Assembly: GCA_963736695.1 (NCBI GenBank) | Contig: CAVTPU010000001.1 | Coordinates: forward strand, 1,364,001-1,428,000 | Length of the DNA stretch: 64,000 nt | Source of the DNA: CAVTPU01 sp963736695 | Lineage (GTDB): Bacteria; Actinomycetota; Actinomycetes; Mycobacteriales; Micromonosporaceae | Reading direction: 5' to 3' | Shown here: positions 9,294-17,452 of the stretch, in pieces | How positions within the stretch are numbered: position 1 is the stretch's first letter | How the letters are laid out: each line of letters opens with the position of its first letter | Program-made: the position numbers and the translations under genes | Notes under the pieces: generated by a model | Seen by the model: the letters and a program-made list of their open reading frames with translations, nothing else | What the model was told of the DNA's origin: nothing | Databases searched by the model: none

Positions 9294-9530
9294 GTGTCCG
9301 CGCATTGCCAGGTGACCGGAGCCAAGCCGAGCTTCGGCAACTCCGTCAGTCACTCCCACCGTCGCAGCCGCCGCCGATGGGATCCCAACATCCAACGCCG
9401 GCGCTTCTTTCTCCCCAGCGAGGGGCGCTATGTGCGGCTGACAGTGAGCGCCAAGGGCATTCGTACGATCGACAAGCTCGGCATCGAAACCGTGGTCGCG
9501 CGGATGCGGGCACGCGGGGAGCGTGTCTAG
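9294..9530 (+). CDS. rpmB: 50S ribosomal protein L28, zinc-free paralogue
   Basis: 78 residues from GTG 9294 with GGGAGGA 5 nt upstream. The conserved block FGNSVSHSHRRSRRRWDPNIQ identifies L28 and RLTVSAKGIRTIDK its C-terminal part. Only one cysteine remains in the N-terminal region where the zinc form has a Cys pair, so this is the C-minus version made when zinc is short. It is the first gene of the Zur-controlled plus-strand operon; its TAG overlaps the GTG of the L33 gene. Confidence 0.93.
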   Translation: MSAHCQVTGAKPSFGNSVSHSHRRSRRRWDPNIQRRRFFLPSEGRYVRLTVSAKGIRTIDKLGIETVVARMRARGERV

Positions 9531-9697
9531 TGGCCCGCAGCACCGATATCCGGCCCGTCATCAAACTGAAGTCGACCGCCGGCACCGGATATACCTATGT
9601 CACCCGCAAAAACCGACGCAACGATCCGGACCGTCTGGTGCTCCGCAAATATGACCCGGTGATTCGCCGTCACGTCGATTTCAGAGAAGAACGCTGA
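9530..9697 (+). CDS. rpmG: 50S ribosomal protein L33, zinc-free paralogue
   Basis: 55 residues from GTG 9530, which overlaps the L28 stop (TAGTG). The L33 signature IKLKSTAGTGYTYVTRKN is present, followed by RLVLRKYDPVIRRHV. There is no cysteine, so the zinc ribbon is absent. Its TGA shares bases with the ATG of the S14 gene, so the three ribosomal genes are translationally coupled and expected to be made together during zinc limitation. Confidence 0.95.
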   Translation: MARSTDIRPVIKLKSTAGTGYTYVTRKNRRNDPDRLVLRKYDPVIRRHVDFREER

Positions 9698-10002
9698 TGG
9701 CGAAGAAGAGCAAGGTCGTCAAGGAAGCGAAGCGGCGCGTCATTGTCGCCAGATTCGCCGGGCGCCGCCAAGAACTCACCCATCTCATCGCCTCGCCAGC
9801 AACAGGTTTCGATGAACGCGAGGCTGCGGTGGCGGAACTGCGACGCCAGCCGCGAGACGCGAGCGCGACCCGCCTGCGCAACCGCGACACCGTTGATGGG
9901 CGCCCGCGCGGACATCTGCGCAAGACGGGACTGTCGCGGGTGCGATTCCGTGAGATGGCGCTCCGAGGGGAGTTGCCCGGCATTCGTAAGGCGAGTTGGT
10001 AA
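9697..10002 (+). CDS. rpsN: 30S ribosomal protein S14, zinc-independent long form
   Basis: 101 residues, the usual length of the cysteine-free S14 (zinc S14 is about 61). MAKKSKVVKEAKR opens the protein and the C-terminal NRDTVDGRPRGHLRKTGLSR and R-E-x-A-L-R-G-E-L-P-G-I segments are diagnostic. Last ribosomal gene of the operon. Mycobacterial counterparts often carry an S18 paralogue here, which is missing from this locus. The stop is followed 17 nt later by a strong hairpin. Confidence 0.95.
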   Translation: MAKKSKVVKEAKRRVIVARFAGRRQELTHLIASPATGFDEREAAVAELRRQPRDASATRLRNRDTVDGRPRGHLRKTGLSRVRFREMALRGELPGIRKASW

Positions 10003-10019
10003 CGCCACGCGCCGCCGAT

Positions 10020-10054
10020 ACCTGTGGGGGCTGACGTGGCCGGCTCCCACAGGT
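10020..10054 (+). terminator. Terminator hairpin of the zinc-starvation ribosomal operon
   Basis: A 14-bp stem (10020-10033 with 10041-10054), 12 Watson-Crick plus two G-U pairs when read as RNA, with a 7-nt loop. It begins 18 nt after the S14 stop. No clear U-tract follows, as is common in high-GC actinobacteria. Confidence 0.65.
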
Positions 10055-10133
10055 GTTGCCATCGGGAGTGAGTTCCTGGCACAATCACCGCCATGTTCGC
10101 CTTCTCTCGAAAGGGCTTTGACGCCCTCGCGCG

Positions 10134-11039
10134 ATGACCGCGCCCGTGCGGCACAGTGTTGCCGCCCACAGTGTTGCCGCCATTGACGAACCACTCACCC
10201 TGCCGCGCAGTCGACCTTCCCGGTTCGCACTCTCCGCCTGGCAACGCGCCGAGGAAATTCGGCGCGATTGGCTGAATGTCGGTCTGGACACCTCTCCGGC
10301 CGATCGGGCAGCGGCCGAACGAAGCCTGACCCAGGTCTATGCGCGTCACGGCCGATCACAACCCGAGTTCATCTGGGTTGCGTCCCCCCGAGCAGCCTCG
10401 TCACTCGTTAGTGGATTGCCATCGCATAGCGACCTCATGCGATGGATTCTCGGCCAACAGCCGCGTGGCGAACCGCCGCTCACGAGCGACATCGCCGCCG
10501 GACTGTCCAACCTGCGGTCGGTGTTGGACGACTGCGTCGTACGGCCGAATTTTGACAACCGGCCAGTGCTGAAACGCAAGAAAGGCCAGCCCTGGCCGAC
10601 CCTTCCGCCAGAGGAAGCGTTCACCCTCGGCATGCCGTTTCTCGTGGTGCTCAACCAAGGAGTGCGGGACTCACTTCATCGCAGTCTCATGCTCAACGTC
10701 TGCGATCCCGCCCGGGCCGCGACCGCCGCACGAAAACCGAGCCCGGTCGCCTGGTATGGCCAGGATGACGTGTCCTGGATCGCCTACTACGACGCGTGTC
10801 GCGAGCTCGGTCTGGCCAGCTATCCACGGGCGGCCGAGACGCGGCTCGCCGAGTGGGTGACGATCGCCCGCTCATGCGGCTGGTGGTGGTCGGGTGAGAA
10901 GGTCTGCGTCATCGCGGAACGCCCGGCGGTGCTGCGCACCGAACGGGTGTCGGGCGATCCACATGGCGTGATCCGATTGGTTCGGGACGGCCATCCCAGC
11001 CTCGAATATCGGGACGGCTGGCGGCCTCCCCTCACCTAA
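10134..11039 (+). CDS. DUF6745-like hypothetical protein
   Basis: 301 residues, soluble. The C-terminal third carries the pattern of the DUF6745 family: WYGQDDVSWIAYYD, then a helix, then CGWWWSGEKVCVIAERP and a closing YRDGW. The N-terminal part is helical with a long linker. Members of this family are often found near repeat-containing or regulatory genes and no activity is established. It lies 131 nt after the S14 stop beyond a terminator, so it is probably transcribed separately and not Zur controlled. Confidence 0.7.
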   Translation: MTAPVRHSVAAHSVAAIDEPLTLPRSRPSRFALSAWQRAEEIRRDWLNVGLDTSPADRAAAERSLTQVYARHGRSQPEFIWVASPRAASSLVSGLPSHSDLMRWILGQQPRGEPPLTSDIAAGLSNLRSVLDDCVVRPNFDNRPVLKRKKGQPWPTLPPEEAFTLGMPFLVVLNQGVRDSLHRSLMLNVCDPARAATAARKPSPVAWYGQDDVSWIAYYDACRELGLASYPRAAETRLAEWVTIARSCGWWWSGEKVCVIAERPAVLRTERVSGDPHGVIRLVRDGHPSLEYRDGWRPPLT

Positions 11040-11043
11040 CCGC

Positions 11044-11087
11044 ACCGTGGCGTGCCGATCGGTGACACCCGGTCGGCACACCACGGT
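11044..11087. terminator. Bidirectional terminator between convergent genes
   Basis: A 19-bp stem (11044-11062 and 11069-11087) with only two G-U type mismatches and a 6-nt loop. It sits between the stop of the DUF6745-like gene and the stop of the slipin gene, which face each other, so it can serve both strands. Confidence 0.75.
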
Positions 11088-11094
11088 CATCAGC

Positions 11095-11931
11095 TCACTG
11101 GGAGGGCGGTCGTTCCCGTGGGATTCGGGGCGCCTCGGTCGACCTTTCGGTTGCGTGCTCGAAGAATCGCAGCAGTTCCACCGGGAACGGCATCACCAGT
11201 GTCGAGTTTTTCTCCGCCGCGACCTCCACGACAGTCTGCAGCAACCGCAACTGAAGCGCGCCGGGGGTGTCGGCCATGATGGTCGACGCGTCGGCGAGAC
11301 TCTGCGCCGCGCGAAACTCACCGTCCGCGGTGATGACTCGGGCTCGACGTTCCCGCTCCGCCTCGGCCTGTTTGGACATCGATCGTTTCATCGACTCCGG
11401 CAGCTGCACGTCTTTGATCTCCACACGGTCGATGTGAACGCCCCACTCGGTTGTCGGCGCGTCGAGCAGTGCACGCAGATCGCGGTGAAGTTCGTCGCGA
11501 TTGGAAAGCAGATCGTCGAGCTCCGCCTTGCCGATGATCGAGCGCAACGACGTCTGCGCCAGCAACTCCACTGCATATGCATAGTTTTGCACTTCGATCG
11601 CGGCGCGATATGGATCGGCGACCCGGAAATAGACGACGGCGTCGACCTTCACCGAGACGTTGTCGCGGGTGATTCCCTCCTGCGAGGGGACCGGGAGGGT
11701 CACGATCTGCACATTGACCCTCTTCAGCCGATCCGCCAGGGGAATGAGCACCGTGAGCCCCGGTTGGCGAACCCGACGCAACGCCCGGCCGAACCGGAAC
11801 ACGATCCCACGCTCGACCTGATTGATGATCCGCACGCCCCCGAGCAACACCCACATGAACACGCCAGCCGCAGCGGCGCACAGCACCACCGACACGGCAC
11901 CCCCGATCAAACTTCCCGTCGATGTCGACAC
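11095..11931 (-). CDS. Slipin/stomatin-type SPFH membrane protein
   Basis: 278 residues. One N-terminal membrane segment (about 10-32) is followed by the SPFH/PHB domain: INQVERGIVFRFGR, the QPGLTVLIPL block, VKVDAVVYFRVADP and RSIIGKAELDDLLSNRDELH. A charged coiled-coil region (KQAEAERERRAR) and a C-terminal hydrophobic helix follow. Slipins assemble into membrane scaffolds; partner NfeD-type proteases are often adjacent but none is here. GTG 11931 has AAGGA 6-7 nt upstream. Convergent with the preceding gene. Identification is firm, cellular role is open. Confidence 0.92.
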   Translation of the reverse strand: MSTSTGSLIGGAVSVVLCAAAAGVFMWVLLGGVRIINQVERGIVFRFGRALRRVRQPGLTVLIPLADRLKRVNVQIVTLPVPSQEGITRDNVSVKVDAVVYFRVADPYRAAIEVQNYAYAVELLAQTSLRSIIGKAELDDLLSNRDELHRDLRALLDAPTTEWGVHIDRVEIKDVQLPESMKRSMSKQAEAERERRARVITADGEFRAAQSLADASTIMADTPGALQLRLLQTVVEVAAEKNSTLVMPFPVELLRFFEHATERSTEAPRIPRERPPSQ

Positions 11932-12062
11932 GTCGCATCCTTCTCAGATAGGCCGTTGGTAGATTAAGCATCGCCCCATTACGGCAATCCGCGCATATCG
12001 ATTTCGTCAAGAAACCGCCGACCGCGCGGCCGAATCTCAGATCGCCTCAGCCCAGGCAGAAT

Positions 12063-12533
12063 TCAGTCGCGCAGGATGAAGTTCACACCGTCGGCGTCGC
12101 CTTGGTGCGCCACGTCGTCCTCCGCCGTCTGGCGAAACCCGCACTTGACCAACACTCTGATCGAGCCGGTGTTGTGTGTCGCGGCATAGGCGTGCAGCGG
12201 GCGAGCCGTCACTTCATCGAGAAAGAGGGCCAGCCCCGCCGTCGCCACCCCTCGCCCCCAGTGGTCTCTGCCGATCCAATAGCCAACGTGGCGCTGACCC
12301 TCGTCTTCCCAGCTCACGAAGTGTCCAGCCGCCCGACCGCCGACGACGGCCGTGCGAGTCACGACGGACGCATCGGAGCGGATCTTGGCCCAGTGCGCCA
12401 TGAAGGCGTCGTGGTCCCGCGACGGGAAATCGGCCATCCACGACGCTTCCGCATCGGCCTGATGGGCGAAGAACACTTCAAGATCCCCATCGTGTACGGG
12501 TCGCAGGCTCACACCGACCGAATCCTTCGTCAT
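12063..12533 (-). CDS. GNAT-family N-acetyltransferase
   Basis: 156 residues. The RimJ/RimL-like order is visible: LRPVHDGDLEVFFAHQ at the start, a GYWIGRDHWGRGVAT acetyl-CoA loop (R/Q-x-x-G-x-A type) near 85-100, and NTGSIRVLVKCGFRQ near 120-133, where the Asn and Gly-Phe are conserved. Such enzymes acetylate protein N-termini or small molecules; the substrate is not predictable. It stands alone, with about 130 nt to the slipin start and about 100 nt to the next gene upstream. Confidence 0.88.
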   Translation of the reverse strand: MTKDSVGVSLRPVHDGDLEVFFAHQADAEASWMADFPSRDHDAFMAHWAKIRSDASVVTRTAVVGGRAAGHFVSWEDEGQRHVGYWIGRDHWGRGVATAGLALFLDEVTARPLHAYAATHNTGSIRVLVKCGFRQTAEDDVAHQGDADGVNFILRD

Positions 12534-12631
12534 CGTTCGCCTCTCCTCGCGGCCTGCTGAGACTTCGTCGGCGTGGCTGGCGTCAACGCATCACCACGAA
12601 TTCGAGCGCTGGCTCTCCTGCGGGAGTCTAC

Positions 12632-13624
12632 TCATGATCGTGGCACAACGCGGCCCGCTGCGACTTCGTCGATAGTCCGGTGAGCATCGGCCGAGGTGTT
12701 CCACGGCGACGTGTGAAACACGCGCGCCGGCGGCCGCGACACCCGGCGAAGTAGGTCCCGCAGGCCGTCGACCGTGCCGCTGTGCACCCACCACACCGAC
12801 ACGCCGTCGCCGTCGTTCACGGCATCGGTCGTCACCCGGATCTCCCCGGTCGGCGGCGACCAGTGAAAGGAACGCGCCCCGCCCGCCAAGAGTCGCGCAT
12901 AAGGCCAGCCGAAGGCGTCGACCAGATCCGCGAGGCTCGCGGCGGCTATCGCCGTGTCCGTCGCTCGCGCCCATAAACCATTGCGATAGGGCCTCGCCGG
13001 TGACGCCTCCTCGGCCGCGTTCCAGTCGGCGTCCGGCCCGAAGAAGGACCGTGGCATCGAGTCATCGCCATAGAATGAGGCGAACCAGTCGAACATCCAG
13101 TCGCTGAACGTCTCCCGATCCTTGCTCCAGCCGGGATTGTGCCGATCCCGGGAATGGACAAAGACGGCCGGATCGTCGCCGCGGCCCGACTCGAAGAAGT
13201 CGTGCAGGGTCGCGTGAACGTCGTGTTCGAAGTGGACGAGCAACGAGGCGTCAGGCCGCCGACCCGAACCCATAGGTGTGTCGGCCCAGAGCCCGACCGA
13301 CGGATCACGCCCCGCGTGGGTCGCCTCAACCGCCGCGAGCACCTCGACCAGGGAGCTCAGGTGGCAGTCGCCGCTGAACTCCCGCCACAGGTCCGGCAGT
13401 GACAGTCGCCACGACCCGCCGCTGGCAACCGGTTCCCCCGACGCGTCGGCCAACGGAATGCGCACGGTGGTGACATAGAATTCCCGCACCGCAGCCGGCA
13501 ACACAAGTCCCGTCCGCCGGGTCCACGCATCGACTAGTTCCGCTGTTGCCGGATCGGTCTCCACCTCGGCACACATGAGGTCATAGACGCTCTGCAGCCA
13601 CGGAACCACGCGGTCTGGTGTCAT
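12632..13624 (-). CDS. SMI1/KNR4-like hypothetical protein
   Basis: 330 residues from ATG 13624. The N-terminal region has the SMI1/KNR4 look: an acidic helix, L-V-L-P-A-A-V-R-E-F-Y, then L-x-D-L-W-R-E. Many Trp, Asp and Phe residues occur throughout, with no signal peptide or membrane segment. Proteins of this superfamily often act as immunity partners of secreted toxins, or in unknown cytosolic roles; no toxin gene is beside it. It starts 7 nt after the stop of the preceding minus-strand gene, so the two are an operon. Confidence 0.65.
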   Translation of the reverse strand: MTPDRVVPWLQSVYDLMCAEVETDPATAELVDAWTRRTGLVLPAAVREFYVTTVRIPLADASGEPVASGGSWRLSLPDLWREFSGDCHLSSLVEVLAAVEATHAGRDPSVGLWADTPMGSGRRPDASLLVHFEHDVHATLHDFFESGRGDDPAVFVHSRDRHNPGWSKDRETFSDWMFDWFASFYGDDSMPRSFFGPDADWNAAEEASPARPYRNGLWARATDTAIAAASLADLVDAFGWPYARLLAGGARSFHWSPPTGEIRVTTDAVNDGDGVSVWWVHSGTVDGLRDLLRRVSRPPARVFHTSPWNTSADAHRTIDEVAAGRVVPRS

Positions 13625-13631
13625 ATGCGGT

Positions 13632-14111
13632 TCAGCCTCGGCTGGCCAGTGCTTCGTCGAAGACCGCGCGGGCCGATATGGACAGACTCGCCGAGGCCTC
13701 GGCCAACAACTCGTCGCCGCCGACGACTCCGTCGGGATAATGTCGCGCCAGCATCTCCCCGACGTGTCGGCGTGCTTTGTCATGGTCGACCGGCAGACCA
13801 TATCGGCCGGTAAGATAGGCGATCGCAAGCTCGAGGTGCACGTGACCGGTCACGAACTGGTCATCGTCGAAACGCAGCGACGTCGTCTCCATGGCGTCGT
13901 CGATGAGGTCGTCGGCGTCGGCGTGACCGAAGTCGGACGCCACGTTCAACCATAGGTAGGCCACGACGTCGGGGTCGCCCGACGGGTGAGCGTCAACGAG
14001 CGCGAACAGCGCGTCGAAGTCGCCAGCCCGGGCGAGCTCCGACAGCCGCGCGTCAATGTCGTGTTCGCCCACAGACGCCTCTGTGGGCTCGCGCATCGTG
14101 TCACCGCTCAT
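13632..14111 (-). CDS. Hypothetical helical-repeat-like protein
   Basis: 159 acidic residues, apparently all helical. The central part (DVVAYLWLNVASDFGHADADDLIDD and a later A-x-Y-L-T-G-R-Y-G-L-P-V-D-H-D-K-A-R-R-H) has the spacing of SEL1/TPR-like repeats, but no domain is certain. ATG 14111 is preceded by TAGTGT six bases upstream, which suggests a leaderless transcript. A 14-bp perfect palindrome (CTCGGCCGGCCGAG, 14129-14142) lies just upstream and could be an operator. First gene of a pair with the SMI1-like gene. Confidence 0.6.
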   Translation of the reverse strand: MSGDTMREPTEASVGEHDIDARLSELARAGDFDALFALVDAHPSGDPDVVAYLWLNVASDFGHADADDLIDDAMETTSLRFDDDQFVTGHVHLELAIAYLTGRYGLPVDHDKARRHVGEMLARHYPDGVVGGDELLAEASASLSISARAVFDEALASRG

Positions 14112-14128
14112 GTCGTGACACTAACCCA

Positions 14129-14142
14129 CTCGGCCGGCCGAG
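14129..14142. promoter_or_regulatory. 14-bp perfect palindrome upstream of the 14111 gene
   Basis: CTCGGCCGGCCGAG lies just upstream of a candidate -10 box (TAGTGT, minus strand) that ends 6 nt before the start codon of the minus-strand gene. The position fits a repressor site. GC-rich palindromes also arise by chance at this base composition. Confidence 0.35.
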
Positions 14143-14191
14143 CGCCCAACGCGGCAGGCGCCGGCCACATGTGCCGGCGACCGCCCACCTT

Positions 14192-14374
14192 CTATCGGTC
14201 CTGTTCTTCACGCACGAAGGATGCGTGAAAGAAGAGTTGAACCCATGAGAATCGCGACCAGCGCACTCGCCGCACGCCCATACGCACATCGAAAAGGAAA
14301 GCCGCTATGAGGAAAGTTGGAATGCCTGTCAACAGCAGCAACGATCCGAGACGTTTCATGTTTTCCGGGTCCAT
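14192..14374 (-). CDS. Small membrane protein, hypothetical
   Basis: 60 residues. One strongly hydrophobic stretch (about 9-28, rich in Leu, Ile and Phe) is followed by a basic tail with several Arg. A strong GGAGG lies 9 nt before ATG 14374, which is the main reason for calling this short frame a gene. Probably a single-span inner-membrane protein. No family recognised and no functional clue from the neighbours. Confidence 0.5.
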   Translation of the reverse strand: MDPENMKRLGSLLLLTGIPTFLIAAFLFDVRMGVRRVRWSRFSWVQLFFHASFVREEQDR

Positions 14375-14436
14375 AGCTAGACGCCTCCAAATCTCAACCG
14401 GACTAACTGGTCTCGCACCAAACCTGTTGGTTGTGG

Positions 14437-14883
14437 TCAGGCGACCGGGGTCGGCCGCAAGGCTGCTGCGAGCGCTTCAGCATTTCTCTTGTCCACTCTG
14501 GGAAAAGTGAGTGCAACGCCGTCGCCCGAAGTTCCGAAAGCGATGCGGAGCAGGCTCACAACGCCAATCTTGCTTTCGGTCAGCGACACCTGATCGCTCG
14601 GCACCGAGCCGAGAACGGTGGACCCTGGCCCACCCATGAAAGTCTGGGACAGGAAGATCATGCGCTGGTTGGTCAGGACGACAAACTGTCTTCTGGCGGA
14701 CAGCAACGCCGCCGATCCCATCCCTCCGAATCCCTCCATGACGAGCGCTTGGGTGACAGCTGACCCAAACCGCCCCGACGCGAACTTGCCGACTGTCACC
14801 CGCGTCGCCGTAATCGGTTGCTCGCCAGGCTGCAGGATCGATTCGACACGCCCAAATGCGCGGGTTTGAAGCTTCTCTTGCAC
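14437..14883 (-). CDS. PH-domain-like hypothetical protein
   Basis: 148 residues. The central part reads as a bacterial pleckstrin-homology fold: ILQPGEQPITATRVTVG, then a FVVLTNQRMIFLSQ strand pair, and a late VALTFPRVDKRNAEALAAAL helix. The LTNQRMIF motif is typical of short PH-like (YokE/bPH) proteins. No membrane segment. GTG 14883 has GGAG 6 nt upstream. Probably monocistronic, with the small membrane protein 62 nt downstream. Function unknown. Confidence 0.7.
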   Translation of the reverse strand: MQEKLQTRAFGRVESILQPGEQPITATRVTVGKFASGRFGSAVTQALVMEGFGGMGSAALLSARRQFVVLTNQRMIFLSQTFMGGPGSTVLGSVPSDQVSLTESKIGVVSLLRIAFGTSGDGVALTFPRVDKRNAEALAAALRPTPVA

Positions 14884-14998
14884 TGATTCTCCGTTCCATC
14901 TCCAATGATTGGCGCAGAGACTTTAGCGGCATTCGATGACCGCTCTCAACAGGCCATCGGCCGTATCGCTGCTCAAACGGTCGAAGATCATCGCCCCT

Positions 14999-15026
14999 GA
15001 AGATCGGCACCCTCGAAGATCGGCAC
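14999..15026. repeat. Short tandem direct repeat
   Basis: GAAGATCGGCAC occurs at 14999-15010 and again at 15015-15026 in the 221-nt divergent gap 14884-15104. It may be a binding site pair for a regulator or chance duplication. Nothing else clear was seen in this gap. Confidence 0.35.
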
Positions 15027-15104
15027 AGCGCCGCCGAGCCGAGGCGAGCGGCCCCCAGCGACGGGTGCTCACGCTTCGCGGTCGAATGGAACTATTGTGT
15101 CGAG

Positions 15105-15569
15105 GTGACTGATCCGAACTTCCACTACGGATACTCCGACGTTCCGGGTGGTTACTATCCGCCGACCCTGCCGGAAGGCGTGCCGGCCATCGCGTCGTCG
15201 GCCTATCCGGTCGAGCCGGTCGAGCAGCCGCTCTTCGCGATCGGCGACATCACCGTGACCCACACGTCGGTGATCGTTCCGCACGGCCGTTTTCCCCTGC
15301 GTGGCACGACGTGGACAGTCCAGGACTCCACCGTCGTCACCGAGTCGATTCCGGCGTGGGCCGTCGTGATGGCGATCCTTTTCGCAGTGTTCTGCCTGCT
15401 CGGCCTGCTGTTCTTGCTGGTCAAGGAGAAGCGCCACAGTGGGTTCATCTTCGTGACCGTTGTGGGTCCCGGACTGCATCACAGCGTGCAGCTCCCGCCG
15501 GGACAGGCCAACGTGGCCTGGGCGACCAACCTGGTCAACCAGGCTCGCTCGCTGGCCGCGGCGGCCTGA
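15105..15569 (+). CDS. Hypothetical membrane protein with tyrosine/proline-rich N-terminus
   Basis: 154 residues from GTG 15105. The first 45 residues are rich in Tyr, Pro and Gly. A beta-rich stretch (ITVTHTSVIVPHG, then a TTWTVQDSTVV strand) follows, then one long hydrophobic segment (about 84-107) with a basic KEKR edge, and another beta-rich part ending in a VNQARSLAA helix. The pattern is close to actinobacterial DUF6232-like proteins, but that naming is tentative. The 3' end overlaps the convergent response regulator gene by 35 nt. Confidence 0.7.
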   Translation: MTDPNFHYGYSDVPGGYYPPTLPEGVPAIASSAYPVEPVEQPLFAIGDITVTHTSVIVPHGRFPLRGTTWTVQDSTVVTESIPAWAVVMAILFAVFCLLGLLFLLVKEKRHSGFIFVTVVGPGLHHSVQLPPGQANVAWATNLVNQARSLAAAA

Positions 15570-16233
15570 CCGCCTCGCCGATCGGGGGCGGCGAACCCCG
15601 CAGATATGCGAGCACCGCCCGAACCCGGCGGTGGTCGTCGCCGGTCGGGTCAAGGTCGAGTTTGGCGAAGATCGAGTTGATGTGCTTCGCGACCGCCGCC
15701 TCCGACACCACGAGCTGGCGGGCGATCGTCGCGTTGGCCCGCCCCTCGGCCATCAGAGCGAGCACATCGCGCTCCCGAGGAGTCAGCCGCGCCAATGGAT
15801 CGCGGCGGCGGGTGATCAACTGCCGCACGACTTCGGGGTCGATGACGCAGCCACCGCGGGCGACCTCCTCCACCGCCGCGACAAACTCGGCGACCTGCCC
15901 CACCCGGTCCTTGAGCAGATATCCCACGCCGCCGGGCGCCGATTCCAGCAGCGTCGCGGCATAGGCGTGGGCGACATATTGGCTGAGCACGAGTACGGGC
16001 AGCCCTGGGTGATGCTGGCGCAGCGACACGGCCGCCCGCAGCCCCTCGTCGGTGAAGGTGGGCGGCATCCGCACATCGGTGACAACGACGTCGGGCCGGT
16101 CGGCCCGCACCGCCTCCGACAACGACTCGGCGTCCGCGACGGCGGCCACCACCTCGTGGCCGAGCCTGGCCAGCAGCGACGTCAGGCCCTCGCGCAGCAG
16201 CACCGAATCCTCTGCGATCACGATCCTGAGCAC
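15535..16233 (-). CDS. NarL/LuxR-family response regulator
   Basis: 232 residues: receiver domain with the phosphorylation Asp in DVVVTDVRMPP and the conserved LVLSQYV and LLKDRV strands, then a LuxR HTH (LTPRERDVLALMAEGRANATIARQL). It is the partner of the kinase whose gene overlaps its start by 16 nt. The two are divergent from an ABC/FtsX exporter at 17453-20734, the usual layout for a system that controls that exporter, often in response to envelope stress or antibiotic. Its final codons overlap the convergent membrane-protein gene. Confidence 0.95.
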   Translation of the reverse strand: MLRIVIAEDSVLLREGLTSLLARLGHEVVAAVADAESLSEAVRADRPDVVVTDVRMPPTFTDEGLRAAVSLRQHHPGLPVLVLSQYVAHAYAATLLESAPGGVGYLLKDRVGQVAEFVAAVEEVARGGCVIDPEVVRQLITRRRDPLARLTPRERDVLALMAEGRANATIARQLVVSEAAVAKHINSIFAKLDLDPTGDDHRRVRAVLAYLRGSPPPIGEAVRPPRPASEPG

Positions 16234-17372
16234 GGCAACTCCAGTCGCAGAAGGGTCGGCCCACCGGGCGGGCTCGTGAGAGTCAGTCGGCCGCCGACGG
16301 CACCGACACGATCGGCCAAGCCTGCCAGGCCACTGCCGCCGTCGGGGTCAGCACCGCCGACCCCGTCGTCACACACCTCGACCGCGAGCGTCTCTCCGAC
16401 GAGTCCGCCGCAGATCGTCACGCGGGTCGCGTGGGCGTGCTTGGTGGCGTTGGTCAACGCCTCGCCGATGACGAAATAGGCCGTCGACTCCACGATAGAC
16501 GGAAGCCTGCGGTCGAGATCGATGTGACTCGTCACCGGAACCGCCGCTCGGCCGATGAGTTCGTCGACGGCGGCGAGCAATCCATGGTCGGTGAGCACTT
16601 GCGGGTGGATGCCACGCACGAGATCACGCATCTCCGCGAGCGCGGTGGTGGCCAATTCACCCGCTCGATCGACGAGCCGTCTAGCCTCGACCGGCCCGTC
16701 GCGCAGTTCCCACGCCGCGAGTCCCAGGGTCATGGTGAGGGCCACGAGCCCCTGCTGCGCCCCGTCGTGCAGATCTCGCTCGATGCGCCGCCGTTCCACC
16801 TCGAAGGCGTCGACGAGCCTCGCTCGCGCTGCGGTGAGATCCCGCATGTCCTCGTCGGTGGGTCCGCTCAGCAACGATCGCGCCAATGCCGCGTGTCCGT
16901 GTGCGACAACGCTCGTCAGCAGAATCCACGCCACCAGTGTCGCCCCGATCGCGACGCTTCCCGGCCACTCCCCTTCGATGAATGGCCGCACGAATGTCGC
17001 GAACGTCAACGCGGCCATCGTCACGACCATCACCGTGTCGAGAACGCCGACGAACGTCGCCAGTGCCACCGCATAGGCGAACTCCCGCCAGGTTGCGGCT
17101 TCGGCCAAGCGGAACCGCGCCTGGGCGCTGGCGCCGAATCGCGGCGCCGGCCGGTGCGGGTCGGGCGGCACCGGCTGCCCAAGCAACGCGAGTCGTCGCC
17201 GTTCGAGGCGGCCCAGTGCGATCGAGGCGAGTGGTGCGCCGACGAAACCCATCGGGATCAGAAAGGCGAGGCCTAGGAGCGTGACCGCCCACACCACGAC
17301 ACCGCTCGCCAGATAGAGCAACGCCCGCGCCAGGCGGCTGGGCGCCAATAGCCGCGACATGCCCGTCACCAT
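16218..17372 (-). CDS. Sensor histidine kinase (HisKA_3 type)
   Basis: 384 residues. The N-terminal half has about four hydrophobic segments forming the putative sensor domain of NarL-type partners. HisKA_3 follows with the phospho-acceptor His in RRRIERDLHDGAQQGLV. HATPase_c shows GEALTNATKHAHAT and a late D-G-x-G-G-A-D plus GSGLAGLADRV. ATG 17372 is 80 nt from the divergent ABC start at 17453. Partner of the overlapping response regulator gene. Membrane sensor; the signal is not known. Confidence 0.93.
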   Translation of the reverse strand: MVTGMSRLLAPSRLARALLYLASGVVVWAVTLLGLAFLIPMGFVGAPLASIALGRLERRRLALLGQPVPPDPHRPAPRFGASAQARFRLAEAATWREFAYAVALATFVGVLDTVMVVTMAALTFATFVRPFIEGEWPGSVAIGATLVAWILLTSVVAHGHAALARSLLSGPTDEDMRDLTAARARLVDAFEVERRRIERDLHDGAQQGLVALTMTLGLAAWELRDGPVEARRLVDRAGELATTALAEMRDLVRGIHPQVLTDHGLLAAVDELIGRAAVPVTSHIDLDRRLPSIVESTAYFVIGEALTNATKHAHATRVTICGGLVGETLAVEVCDDGVGGADPDGGSGLAGLADRVGAVGGRLTLTSPPGGPTLLRLELPCSGS

Positions 17373-17452
17373 AGACGGTAGTGCCAGCGTTACCCCAGAG
17401 ATTCACGGCTGGGCCCGTGCGCCGCCGCCGCCGGACGGCTTCGATCAACCTC

